Source of the DNA: Mycolicibacterium cosmeticum
GTDB lineage: Bacteria > Actinomycetota > Actinomycetes > Mycobacteriales > Mycobacteriaceae
DNA length: 64,000 nt
Reading direction: 5' to 3'
Assembly: GCA_016197365.1 (NCBI GenBank)
Contig: JACPVS010000011.1
Span: forward strand, 62,001-126,000
This document shows, piece after piece, positions 33,852-42,285 of this stretch. The position numbers and the translations under genes were made by a program. The first letter of the stretch is position 1. Every line of letters begins with the position of its first letter. The notes beneath the pieces are model-generated. The model ran no database searches. It worked only from the letters and a program-made list of their open reading frames with translations, and was not told the DNA's origin.

Positions 33852-35096
33852 TCACCCTTCGGCCAGCACCGCCGCGAACTCCCCACACAACCGGTCCACA
33901 TCAGCCATCGAGAACACCAGCGGCGGACGGATCTTGAGCACATTGCCGTGCGCCCCACACACCGAGATGAGCACCCGTCGCTCCCGCATGGCGTTCACCA
34001 GGTGCCGCGCCGTGTCACGGTCATCCACCTCGACCCCGATGTACAGTCCGGCCCCACGGACCTCCACGACGACCTCGGAGCCGGCGGCAAGCCGAGTGAG
34101 CTCCGAGCGCAGGGCGCTACCCACCTCCAAAGCGTTGGCGACCAGCTTCTCGTCCTCGATCACATCGAGGACTGCGGCCGCCGCCGCCATGGACACCGGG
34201 TTGCCGCCGAAGGTATTGAAATACGGTATGCCCCTAGCGAACTCGTCAAGCACGGCGCTGCGGGCCGCCATCGCCGCCACCGGCAGCCCGTTGGCCATCG
34301 GCTTACCCGTGGTGACCAGGTCCGGCACCACACCGTGACGTTCGAACCCCCACATCGCCTCGCCGGTGCGCCCGAACCCGGGCTGCACCTCGTCGGCGAT
34401 GAACACCCCGCCGGCGGCACGCACCGCAGCGACCGCGGGCCCGAGCACCGTCGGGTCCGGATAGATGCCGTCCGACGAGAAGATCGTGTCGACGATCAAG
34501 GCGCTCACCCCGAGCCCGCACGACCGCAGATCGGCGATCGCCGCGTCCACGCCGCTCAGGTCGGGATCGACGGTGCGGACGTGCGGACCGACCACGGCCG
34601 CCCCGCCGATGGACGGCGAAATGGCCGTCACCGCAGCGGTATTGCCGTGATAGGCGTCGTTGGTGATGATGACGCCGGTGGCACCGGTGTAGGTCTGCGC
34701 CACCCGCAGCGCCAGATCATTGACCTCAGATCCGGTGCAGGCGTACATCACCTGGTCGATCTCACCGGGGAAAGTCGCGAGCAGTCGCGCGGAATAGTCG
34801 ACGATCCCGTCGTGCAGATATCGGGTGTGCGTATTGAGCAGGCCCAGCTGCCGCGTCACCGCGTCGACGACGTGCGGGTGGCAGTGCCCGACACTGGCGA
34901 CGTTGTTGTAGGCATCCAGGTAGTCGCGCCCGTCGGCGTCATACAGCAGGGTGCCCTGGCCGCGGACCAGATGTACCGGCCGTTCATAGAACAGCCGGTA
35001 CGCCGGGCCCAGCATCCGGTCCCTGGCAGCTATCAGGGGGTCGTCTTGTCGACCACCCTGATAGCTGTTGGAATCCATGATGTTGGAAAATGCCAT
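33852..35096 (-). CDS. Class III PLP enzyme (aminotransferase or amino-alcohol-phosphate phospho-lyase)
   Basis: 414 residues. PLP lysine in T-T-G-K-P-M-A-N-G-L-P, preceded by I-A-D-E-V-Q-P-G-F-G-R; the N-terminal D-A-Y-N-N-V-A-S-V-G-H-C-H-P matches the AGXT2L (ethanolamine-phosphate / phosphohydroxylysine phospho-lyase) group more closely than ordinary omega-transaminases. With a choline/hydroxylysine-kinase-like enzyme and a permease beside it, elimination of phosphate and ammonia from a phosphorylated amino alcohol is the favoured reaction; transamination is the alternative. Start 35096 (or 35078), five bases after the permease stop. Confidence 0.85.
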   Translation of the reverse strand: MAFSNIMDSNSYQGGRQDDPLIAARDRMLGPAYRLFYERPVHLVRGQGTLLYDADGRDYLDAYNNVASVGHCHPHVVDAVTRQLGLLNTHTRYLHDGIVDYSARLLATFPGEIDQVMYACTGSEVNDLALRVAQTYTGATGVIITNDAYHGNTAAVTAISPSIGGAAVVGPHVRTVDPDLSGVDAAIADLRSCGLGVSALIVDTIFSSDGIYPDPTVLGPAVAAVRAAGGVFIADEVQPGFGRTGEAMWGFERHGVVPDLVTTGKPMANGLPVAAMAARSAVLDEFARGIPYFNTFGGNPVSMAAAAAVLDVIEDEKLVANALEVGSALRSELTRLAAGSEVVVEVRGAGLYIGVEVDDRDTARHLVNAMRERRVLISVCGAHGNVLKIRPPLVFSMADVDRLCGEFAAVLAEG

Positions 35097-35101
35097 CTTC
35101 G

Positions 35102-36661
35102 TCAGCGTTCGTGTGCTTCTTCCAGAACGGTACGGCCGAGTTCGGCGTACCGCTGCGGATTACGGACCTTCAGGAACAGCGCCCACAGCAGCCCGCCGAT
35201 ACCGACCACGGCGACGACCCACGGGATGGCCGCGAAGACCCAGTCGCTGGCCGCGCTACCCGCCGCGAACGACGCGTTCTTGGCCAGCAGGTAGATCACG
35301 TAGACCATGCCTAGCCCGCCGAGCAGCGGAGCCAGGAAGGTACTGAACCAGTTCGCGGTCTCCGGATGACGTTTCTGCACATGGAAATACGAGATCACCG
35401 AGAAGGCGGCCAGTGCCTGCACGATCATGATCGCCGTGGTGCCCAGCAGAGCCATCAGGCCGTAGAGGCCGGTGTAGGGATCACGGCCGGTCAGGTCGAA
35501 GAACAGCACGACCAGGGTGGCGAAACCGGTCTGCACGAAGCCGGCGATGTGCGGCGAGCCGTGCAGCGGATGTGTGGCGCCGACGGTCTTACGCATGCCG
35601 GGGATGACGTCCTCGCGGCCCAGGGCGTACAGGTAGCGGGCCGCACAGTTGTGGAAGGCCATTCCGCAGGCGAACGATCCGGTCATCAACAGGATCTTGA
35701 ACAGGTCCACCGCCCACTGCCCGAGATGTTCGTGCACCGGGTTGAAGAAGATGTTGCCCGCGGTCGCCGAATCCTGCGCCAGCGCAACGGCATTGTCCGG
35801 TCCGGTGCCGACGATCGCCAGCCAGGACACCAGCACGTAGAAGACGCCGATACCGATCACGGAGCTCACCACGGCGATCGGGATGATCTTCTTCGGGTTG
35901 CGCGACTCCTCGCCGTACATGGCGCTGGACTCGAAGCCGACCCAGGACCAGAAGGCGAAGAACAGGCCGACGCCGGCCGACCCGGCCACGGCCATGGTCG
36001 AACCGTCGGGGCCCGCCACGATGCCCGAGAGGCTGTGGAAACCGTTGAGCGGGTTAAGCGATCCCCAGGACCAGCCCTGCGGCCCGCCACCGGTGAACAA
36101 CACCGAGAAGGCCATCATGGCGAGCATGACGATCTCGGTGATGAGGAAGACGCCGAGGATCTTCGCGGCCAAGTTGATGTCGAAGTAGGTCAGTAGCGCA
36201 TTGATGGCGAGCATCACCAGCGCGAAGACGATCCACGGCACATGGATGTTGAACAACGACGAGAACAGGTCGTTGCCGAAGAACGAGAAGATGCCGATGA
36301 GCGACGCCTCGAACACCATGTACGCCAGCGCGGTCAGGAACCCCGCCCCCAGCCCTACGACCCGTCCCAGGCCGTGCGAGATGTACCCGTAGAAGGCACC
36401 GGTGGCGGTGATGTGCTTGCTCATCTTGGCGTACCCGATGGCGAACAGGGTCAGCACGATGGTGGCGACGAAGTAACCGGCCGGCGCGTAAGCGCCATTA
36501 CCGAAGCCGACCGAGATCGGCACATTGCCGACCATGGCGGTGATGGGCGCGGCCGTGGCCACCGCCATGAACAGCACGCCGACCAGCCCCACGGCATTCG
36601 GTTTCAGTCGCTGGACGGAGTCGGTGCCCGCGGGCGCCGGTGGATCGATGATCTCGCTCAT
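35102..36661 (-). CDS. APC-superfamily amino acid/amine permease
   Basis: 519 residues, about 12-13 helices. Helix 1 carries the unwound substrate region G-V-L-F-M-A-V-A-T-A-A-P-I-T-A-M, and W-S-W-V-G-F-E-S-S-A-M-Y-G-E-E is the APC helix-6/loop signature. ATG 36661 chosen over an upstream in-frame start that would enter the promoter. Probably brings in the amino alcohol or amino acid used by the two enzymes beside it. First gene of the leftward arm of the cluster. Confidence 0.88.
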   Translation of the reverse strand: MSEIIDPPAPAGTDSVQRLKPNAVGLVGVLFMAVATAAPITAMVGNVPISVGFGNGAYAPAGYFVATIVLTLFAIGYAKMSKHITATGAFYGYISHGLGRVVGLGAGFLTALAYMVFEASLIGIFSFFGNDLFSSLFNIHVPWIVFALVMLAINALLTYFDINLAAKILGVFLITEIVMLAMMAFSVLFTGGGPQGWSWGSLNPLNGFHSLSGIVAGPDGSTMAVAGSAGVGLFFAFWSWVGFESSAMYGEESRNPKKIIPIAVVSSVIGIGVFYVLVSWLAIVGTGPDNAVALAQDSATAGNIFFNPVHEHLGQWAVDLFKILLMTGSFACGMAFHNCAARYLYALGREDVIPGMRKTVGATHPLHGSPHIAGFVQTGFATLVVLFFDLTGRDPYTGLYGLMALLGTTAIMIVQALAAFSVISYFHVQKRHPETANWFSTFLAPLLGGLGMVYVIYLLAKNASFAAGSAASDWVFAAIPWVVAVVGIGGLLWALFLKVRNPQRYAELGRTVLEEAHER

Positions 36662-36694
36662 TGAATCCCAATCTGAGGGCAATTCTGGTGACCA

Positions 36695-36880
36695 CTATTT
36701 GGTCTGGTATCCGAAGGCCACCGGCTCCGATGCTGGTGACGAACTACAACGTCGGCCATTGTTACCTCGTCGAGATTGCTTGGTCAACTGGGAAACTCAA
36801 GCACGTTCCGCATTGTTTCGGGCACGTTTCGGAGCTGGGAGATTTTGCAACAGCGAGGTAAATCTCGCCTATTTGGTCTG
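36695..36880 (+). promoter_or_regulatory. Divergent promoter region with twin CTATTTGGTCTG repeats
   Basis: The 243-base gap 36662-36904 between permease and kinase holds two identical 12-mers, CTATTTGGTCTG, at 36695-36706 and 36869-36880, each 25-35 bases from one of the two diverging start codons. The first is joined by TGGTGACCA (36686-36694), a GntR-like half-site palindrome; the second continues as GGTC-tgcttt-GGACC, an inverted repeat. They are the likely binding sites of the GntR encoded at the end of the rightward operon. GATACT at 36889-36894 is a candidate -10 for the kinase operon. Confidence 0.6.
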
Positions 36881-36904
36881 CTTTGGACCGATACTTGGCC
36901 CACA

Positions 36905-37903
36905 ATGGTCGGCATGCCGGGATTGCCAGTCGACCATGCGCGCTTCGCCCAGGCGGCACTCCCCGCCTATCGGCGCGACCTCGACACCCCGCTCCGACTG
37001 CTGAGCCTGTCCGAAAACGCCACCTACCTGGTCTGCGACGACGACCCGATCGTGCTGCGGGTGCACCGGCCCGGGTATCACTCCCGGGAAGCCATCCGCT
37101 CGGAACTGGCCTGGATGAGCGCGCTGCGGTCCCAGACCATCGTCAAGACGCCCGAGTTGGTGCTCTCCGCCGACGGCGACGAGGTGGTCACCGCCACCGT
37201 GGACGGCCGGCAGCTGTACGTCGACGCCGTCACCCTGATCCCCGGCTGCACCGCCGAAGAGGTACCCGACGCCGTCGGCTTCGCCACCCTCGGCGAGTTG
37301 ACCGCGATCATGCACGGACACGTGCAGAACTGGTCGATCCCGGCGGACTTCACCCGCTTCCGCTGGGACCTGGACAACATCCTCGGGCCCGGCGCCCGGT
37401 GGGGCGACTGGCGCGTCGCCCCGGGTCTCACCGACACCGACCGCGCGTCCATCATGCGGGCGGTGCATCACATCACCGAGGCGCTGGCCGAATTCGGTAC
37501 CGGGGCAGACAGATTCGGCCTGATCCACGCGGATCTGCGGCTGTCGAATCTGATGGTCGACCCGGCCGCACCGTCGGCGGGGATCACCGTCATCGACTTC
37601 GACGACTCCGGCTGGGGCTGGCACCTCGCCGACCTCGGTGCCGTGGTGTCGTGGATCGAGGACTCACCCGAAGCCGAACGCATCGTGGCCGAATGGCTGC
37701 GCGGCTACGCGAAGGTCCGCACCCTGCCCGACGAACATCTGGCCCTCATCCCCACCTTCGTCATGCTGCGGCGGATCCAGCTCACGGCATGGATCGCCTC
37801 CCACGCCGACGCCGACGCGGCCATCGCCATCGGTCCGGGATACGCCGTTGGGACCGCGCGGCTGGCCGAACGTTATCTCGACGATCACACCTGGCTACGT
37901 TAA
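36905..37903 (+). CDS. APH/choline-kinase-fold phosphotransferase, amino-alcohol kinase-like
   Basis: 332 residues from ATG 36905 (ATG 36914 is also possible). Aminoglycoside-phosphotransferase fold: A-T-Y-L-V in the N-lobe, R-V-H-R-P-G-Y for nucleotide, catalytic loop L-I-H-A-D-L-R-L-S-N, and metal-binding V-I-D-F-D-D-S-G-W-G-W. The last motif resembles YihE/SrkA and hydroxylysine-kinase relatives rather than antibiotic-modifying enzymes. Context says it phosphorylates an imported small amino alcohol for the PLP enzyme. No RBS is visible, so it may be leaderless or short-leader. Confidence 0.83.
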   Translation: MVGMPGLPVDHARFAQAALPAYRRDLDTPLRLLSLSENATYLVCDDDPIVLRVHRPGYHSREAIRSELAWMSALRSQTIVKTPELVLSADGDEVVTATVDGRQLYVDAVTLIPGCTAEEVPDAVGFATLGELTAIMHGHVQNWSIPADFTRFRWDLDNILGPGARWGDWRVAPGLTDTDRASIMRAVHHITEALAEFGTGADRFGLIHADLRLSNLMVDPAAPSAGITVIDFDDSGWGWHLADLGAVVSWIEDSPEAERIVAEWLRGYAKVRTLPDEHLALIPTFVMLRRIQLTAWIASHADADAAIAIGPGYAVGTARLAERYLDDHTWLR

Positions 37904-37911
37904 GGAGAACT

Positions 37912-38688
37912 ATGTTCGACCTGCAGTCCCGCTCGGTACTGGTGACCGGTGGCAGCAAGGGCATCGGCCGGGGCATCGCCGGGGTGTTCGCCCGCGCCGG
38001 CGCGAACGTGGCCGTCGCCGCGCGCTCGGCGGCCGACCTCGACGAGGCCGTCGGCGCCCTGGACGGCCTCGGTGGCGGCAAGGTCATCGGGGTGCGCGTC
38101 GACGTCAGCGACCGGGAGTCCTGTAACGAGATGGCGGCGACGGTCGTCGAGGCCTTCGGCGGCCTGGATGTGTTGTGCGCCAATGCCGGCATCTTCCCCG
38201 ACGCACCGCTGGCCACCATGACCCCCGAGCAGCTCAACGAGATCATGGGGATCAACGTCAACGGCACCTTCTTCGCAGTCCAGGCTTGTCTGGACGCGCT
38301 GATCGCCTCCGGCAGCGGCCGGATCATCCTGACGTCGTCGATCACCGGGCCCATCACCGGCTACCCCGGCTGGTCGCACTACGGCGCCACCAAGGCCGCG
38401 CAACTCGGGTTCATGCGCACCGCGGCAATCGAATTGGCGCCGCACAAGATCACCGTCAACGCCATCCTGCCCGGAAACATCATGAGCGAGGGCATGATCG
38501 CCAACGGCGAGGAATACATCGCCAGCATGGCGCGGTCCATCCCGGCCGGCTCCCTGGGCACCCCGGAGGACATCGGACATCTGGCGGCGTTCCTGGCCTC
38601 CGCGGAAGCGGCCTACATCACCGGCCAGGCCATCGCCGTCGACGGTGGGCAGGTACTTCCCGAATCCCTGGATGCGATCATCGGCTGA
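37912..38688 (+). CDS. Short-chain dehydrogenase/reductase
   Basis: 258 residues; AAGGAG lies five bases before ATG 37912. Classical SDR: T-G-G-S-K-G-I-G cofactor motif, D-V-S region, N-A-G-I-F, catalytic S-S-I-T-G with Y-G-A-T-K, and P-G-N-I-M-S. NAD(H) or NADP(H) preference not clear. In this operon it could oxidise or reduce the aldehyde or alcohol formed after phospho-lyase action. Eight bases after the kinase stop. Confidence 0.9.
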   Translation: MFDLQSRSVLVTGGSKGIGRGIAGVFARAGANVAVAARSAADLDEAVGALDGLGGGKVIGVRVDVSDRESCNEMAATVVEAFGGLDVLCANAGIFPDAPLATMTPEQLNEIMGINVNGTFFAVQACLDALIASGSGRIILTSSITGPITGYPGWSHYGATKAAQLGFMRTAAIELAPHKITVNAILPGNIMSEGMIANGEEYIASMARSIPAGSLGTPEDIGHLAAFLASAEAAYITGQAIAVDGGQVLPESLDAIIG

Positions 38689-38689
38689 T

Positions 38690-39472
38690 ATGGAAGAGAC
38701 ACCGGGGGGTGCGGTTGCCGAAGATGTGCGACGGCGGATTCTGTCCATGCTGTCCAGCGGGGCATTGCGGCCGGGTTCACGGCTGGGCACCGAACGGGAG
38801 ATGGCCGAGCGGTTCGCGGTGTCCCGCGCGACCCTGCGCAGTGCACTGCTGCCGCTGAGCCAGGCCGGCGTGCTGGAGCGGCGCACCGGTCGTGCCGGTG
38901 GGACCTTCGTGCGGGCGGACATGGTGCAGCGCAACGCCGCCGAACAGGCCGGGCTACCCGCGCTGCTGCAGAGTGGCGGCCACACCAGCGCCACCAAGGT
39001 ACTGGCAACCGACCGCCGACCGGCCACCGTCGCCGAATCCACGGCGCTGGAGATGCCCGCGGGCGCCGAGGTTTTCGTGATCCGCCGGCTGCGCTACGCC
39101 GACGGGGTCCCGTTGTCGGTGGACCAGTCCTGCTTCATCACCGAGCAGGTCGGCGATCTGCTGGAGCAGCCGCTGGGCGGATCGCTCTACGAACTGTTCC
39201 GGGTGCGCTACGGCCTGGTGCCGGCCACCACGAACGAAACCATCGAGGTGGTCAGCGCCAGCCCGCGTGAGGCGCAGTGGCTGGACATCGCCCACCGCAA
39301 ACCGCTGCTGGCCATCACCCGGGTGGCCCGCGACGCGACCGGGCGACCGTTCGAGTACGCCTACGACCTGTTCCGGGCCGACCGGGTGCGGCTCACCGCC
39401 ACCACATCGACCCAGTCGGCCCGGGAGCGCCGGGCCGACGACGGCATGGTGGAACGCATCGTGAGTGCCTAA
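38690..39472 (+). CDS. GntR-family (HutC-type) transcriptional regulator
   Basis: 260 residues. N-terminal winged helix with [19 protein letters not shown], then a UTRA ligand-binding domain ([16 protein letters not shown], later [14 protein letters not shown]). Starts one base after the SDR stop, as third gene of the rightward operon; presumably binds the twin repeats at 36695 and 36869 in response to the substrate. Its stop shares CTAA with the fgd1 stop. Confidence 0.9.
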   Translation: MEETPGGAVAEDVRRRILSMLSSGALRPGSRLGTEREMAERFAVSRATLRSALLPLSQAGVLERRTGRAGGTFVRADMVQRNAAEQAGLPALLQSGGHTSATKVLATDRRPATVAESTALEMPAGAEVFVIRRLRYADGVPLSVDQSCFITEQVGDLLEQPLGGSLYELFRVRYGLVPATTNETIEVVSASPREAQWLDIAHRKPLLAITRVARDATGRPFEYAYDLFRADRVRLTATTSTQSARERRADDGMVERIVSA

Positions 39473-40479
39473 CCCAGCTTGCGCAGCCGCGGTTCCAGAT
39501 CCTTCTTGAACAGCTCCAGGAAGCGGCGCTGATCCTGCCGGGGGTCGTGGAACACCAGGTGGTTCAGCCCCCACTTGACGTAGTCGGCCACCTTCTCGAC
39601 GGCCTCGTCCGGATCCGACGCGACGATCCAGCGCTTGGCGACCTGCTCGATGGGCAGTTCGTCGGCGGCCTTCTCCATCTCCATCGGATCGTTGATGGAG
39701 TGCTTCTGCTCCGCGGTCAGCGACAGCGGCGCCCAGAACCGGGTGTTCTCCAGCGCCAGCTTCGGGTCCGGATCGTAGGAGATCTTGATTTCGATCATCC
39801 GGTCGACGTCGTCGGGGTTCTTGCCCGCCGCCTCGGCACCCTCGCGCATCGCGGGGATCAGCTTGTCCTTGTACAGCTCCTCGCCCTTGCCCGAGGTGCA
39901 GATGAAGCCGTCGCCCGCGCGGCCGGCGTACTTGGCCACCTGCGGGCCGCCCGCGGCGATGTAGATCGGGATACCGCCCTCGGGCACGTCGTAGATGGAG
40001 GCGCCCTTGGTCTTGTAGTACTCGCCCTCGAAATCGACGCGGTCGCCCAGCCACAGTTCGCGCATCAGGCGCACCGACTCACGCAGCCGCGCGTAGCGCT
40101 CCTTGAACTCCGGCCACTCGCCTTCGTATCCGGTGGCGATCTCGTTGAGCGCCTCTCCGGTGCCGACTCCGAGGAAGATGCGGTCCGGGTACAGGCACCC
40201 CATCGTCGCGAACGCCTGCGCGATCACCGCCGGGTTGTACCGGAACGTCGGGGTCAGCACGGACGTTCCGAGGACCAACCGCTGCGTCCGTTCGCCGACC
40301 GCTGTCATCCAGGCCAGTGAGAACGGGGCATGCCCGCCCTCGTGCCGCCAGGGTTGGAAGTGGTCACTGACCGTCGCGCTGTCCATGCCGGCCGCTTCGG
40401 CGGCCACCGCCAACTCCACGAGCTCGCGCGGAGCGAATTGTTCCGCAGACGCCTTGTACCCCAGTTTGAGTTCAGCCAC
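39469..40479 (-). CDS. fgd1: F420-dependent glucose-6-phosphate dehydrogenase Fgd1
   Basis: 336 residues, luciferase-like TIM barrel. Oxidises glucose-6-phosphate with coenzyme F420. The F420/substrate residues are in place: S-D-H-F-Q-P-W (Asp/His/Trp around 39-44), V-G-T-G-E-A-L-N-E, and [11 protein letters not shown] start at 40479. In M. tuberculosis the next gene downstream is pta; here a GntR gene converges on its 3' end. Ortholog of Rv0407, and evidence that the host makes F420. Confidence 0.96.
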   Translation of the reverse strand: MAELKLGYKASAEQFAPRELVELAVAAEAAGMDSATVSDHFQPWRHEGGHAPFSLAWMTAVGERTQRLVLGTSVLTPTFRYNPAVIAQAFATMGCLYPDRIFLGVGTGEALNEIATGYEGEWPEFKERYARLRESVRLMRELWLGDRVDFEGEYYKTKGASIYDVPEGGIPIYIAAGGPQVAKYAGRAGDGFICTSGKGEELYKDKLIPAMREGAEAAGKNPDDVDRMIEIKISYDPDPKLALENTRFWAPLSLTAEQKHSINDPMEMEKAADELPIEQVAKRWIVASDPDEAVEKVADYVKWGLNHLVFHDPRQDQRRFLELFKKDLEPRLRKLG

Positions 40480-40500
40480 GTCTCTTTTCTACTCCCTTAC

Positions 40501-40506
40501 TAAGCT
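40501..40506 (+). promoter_or_regulatory. Leaderless -10 element (TAAGCT) for the gene at 40514
   Basis: TAAGCT ends seven bases before ATG 40514, with a GC-only spacer and no RBS. Confidence 0.5.
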
Positions 40507-40513
40507 CGCGGGC

Positions 40514-41245
40514 ATGGCAGTGTCCCTCAGCACAATCACCGACACCGTGCACTTCGCCCAGACCGATCTGGTGAATTGGACGCTGGTCACCGACGGCGAC
40601 GGTGTGCTGATCATCGACGCCGGCTACCCGGGCCAGCGCGGGGACGTCATCGAATCGGTGCGCAGGCTGGGCTTCGGCGTGGAGGATGTCCGGGCCATCC
40701 TGCTGACCCACGCCCACGTCGACCATTTCGGTTCGGCGATCTGGTTCGCGAAAACCCTTGGCATACCGGTGTATACCCATGCCGCGGAGGTCAGCCACGC
40801 GAAACGCGAATACCTCGAACAGGTGTCGCCCGTCGACCTGGTGACGCGCATCTGGCAGCCGCGCTACCTGACGTGGACGGCCACCATCCTCGGCAAGGGC
40901 GCGCTGACCCGCGAGGGCATCCCGAGCACCCGCGCGCTCGACGAGGACGTCGCCGCCACCCTGCCCGGCACCCCGACGGCCATCCCCTCCCCCGGTCACA
41001 CCGGCGGGCACTGCTCGTACCTGGTCGACGGTGTGCTCGTCAGTGGCGACGCACTGGTGACGGGACACCCGCTCAGTTCGCGCCGCGGCCCGCAGTTGTT
41101 GCCCGGCTTGTTCAATCATGACCAGCAGGGCTGCCTGCGCAGCCTCGGCGCGCTGGGCATGCTGGACGCTGAGGTGCTGCTGCCCGGACACGGACCGGTG
41201 TGGCGGGGCTCCATCCGCGACGCGGCCGAACAGGCCGCCCGTTGA
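40514..41245 (+). CDS. Metallo-beta-lactamase-fold hydrolase, Rv0406c-like
   Basis: 243 residues. Metal-binding T-H-A-H-V-D-H-F-G, then P-S-P-G-H-T-G-G-H, S-G-D-A-L and P-G-H-G give a full two-metal site. Glyoxalase II-like MBL hydrolase, substrate unknown; nothing suggests antibiotic hydrolysis. Divergent from fgd1 exactly as Rv0406c is in M. tuberculosis. Overlaps the next gene by TTGA. Confidence 0.9.
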   Translation: MAVSLSTITDTVHFAQTDLVNWTLVTDGDGVLIIDAGYPGQRGDVIESVRRLGFGVEDVRAILLTHAHVDHFGSAIWFAKTLGIPVYTHAAEVSHAKREYLEQVSPVDLVTRIWQPRYLTWTATILGKGALTREGIPSTRALDEDVAATLPGTPTAIPSPGHTGGHCSYLVDGVLVSGDALVTGHPLSSRRGPQLLPGLFNHDQQGCLRSLGALGMLDAEVLLPGHGPVWRGSIRDAAEQAAR

Positions 41246-42003
41246 GCGGACGTCCACCGGTCCATCACGACCGCGAGCGGGCCAACTCGTTCGGTTCGGC
41301 GGCCGCCCGCTACGACCGGCACCGGCCGCGCTATCCCGCCGGCCTGATCGCGGATCTGGTTGACCGTCAAGGCATCCGGGTCCTCGACGTCGGTGCAGGC
41401 ACCGGTATCGCCACCGCGCAGCTGCGCGACGCGGGCGCCGACGTGCTGGCCGTGGAGCCCGACCCCAAGATGGCCGAGGTCGCCGGGCAGAAGGGACTCG
41501 CCGTCGAGGTGGCCGGTTTCGAGGACTGGGATCCGCGCGGCAGGACCTTCGACCTGGTGGTGTTCGCGCAGTCGTTTCACTGGGTGGAGCCCGAGGCCGC
41601 GCTCCGCAAGGTACGCACACTGTTGGTTCCGGGCGGGCGGCTGGCGCTGCTGTGGAACCGCATCGTGCCCGTCACCCCGGACGCGAGCGAGCTCGGGCGC
41701 GCGTATGACGGCATCCTCGAGCAATGGCAGCGGCCGTCGACCGATATCGAGGGCGAACACCTCGACCCGCTGCTGGCCGCCGCCGGCCTAACGGGCGAAC
41801 GCCGGGTCTACGTCGAACGTCCGCATTACGCCTGCGCGGACTGGGTGGATCTGGTGACCACCTACTCCAACGTGCTGCGACTGGCCCCTGCCCGGCAGGA
41901 CGAACTACGTGCCCGGCTGGCCGCCGTCATCGGCGACGCAGGCGTCGACGCCACCAATGAGGCGCTCGCGGTGCTGTGCACCGCTCAGGTCAGCACGTCA
42001 TAG
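41242..42003 (+). CDS. Class I SAM-dependent methyltransferase
   Basis: 253 residues from TTG 41242, which overlaps the preceding stop (TTGA). SAM motif V-L-D-V-G-A-G-T-G-I-A-T, acid in A-V-E-P-D-P, and the S-F-H-W-V motif common in this mycobacterial methyltransferase group (Rv1405c-like). N-terminal S-x-A-A-x-Y-D-R-H-R-P-R-Y-P is typical for the group. Small-molecule target not known. Confidence 0.88.
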   Translation: MSGRPPVHHDRERANSFGSAAARYDRHRPRYPAGLIADLVDRQGIRVLDVGAGTGIATAQLRDAGADVLAVEPDPKMAEVAGQKGLAVEVAGFEDWDPRGRTFDLVVFAQSFHWVEPEAALRKVRTLLVPGGRLALLWNRIVPVTPDASELGRAYDGILEQWQRPSTDIEGEHLDPLLAAAGLTGERRVYVERPHYACADWVDLVTTYSNVLRLAPARQDELRARLAAVIGDAGVDATNEALAVLCTAQVSTS

Positions 42004-42275
42004 CCGAGCAGGAACACCCCGGTCAGGAACATCCCGCAGGCCAGCACGATGGCCGGCATCAGGATCATCCCGTCCAGCTCGTCGTCGTCGAACGGGTCGG
42101 TGAGCACGCGGCCGAACAGCACCCGGCCGATCACGTTGGCACGCAAGGCGGTCACCGATTTCCGCACGCCGGGCGAGTCGCTCTTGCGGCCGACGACGAT
42201 GCGCAGGCCCACCCCGGCCAGCGCCGTCAACAGGGCCGCCGCCAGGATCAGCAGCCCGACGGTCGTTTGCGACAC
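41985..42275 (-). CDS. Small two-helix membrane protein
   Basis: 96 residues, helices at about 6-26 and 70-92 with a basic loop (R-K-S-D-S-P-G-V-R-K-S) between. No domain recognised. Its 3' end overlaps the methyltransferase by 19 bases, convergent; it lies 10 bases downstream of the luciferase-like gene and is probably cotranscribed with it. Confidence 0.7.
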   Translation of the reverse strand: MSQTTVGLLILAAALLTALAGVGLRIVVGRKSDSPGVRKSVTALRANVIGRVLFGRVLTDPFDDDELDGMILMPAIVLACGMFLTGVFLLGYDVLT

Positions 42276-42285
42276 GGCACTCAGG

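Noticed and set aside
36905..37903. Aminoglycoside resistance kinase
   Set aside because: The fold is that of APH enzymes, but the permease, PLP enzyme, SDR and GntR context points to metabolism of an amino alcohol.
40514..41245. Beta-lactamase
   Set aside because: The MBL fold is shared by many hydrolases; no signal peptide, and synteny matches the Rv0406c-type cytosolic protein.
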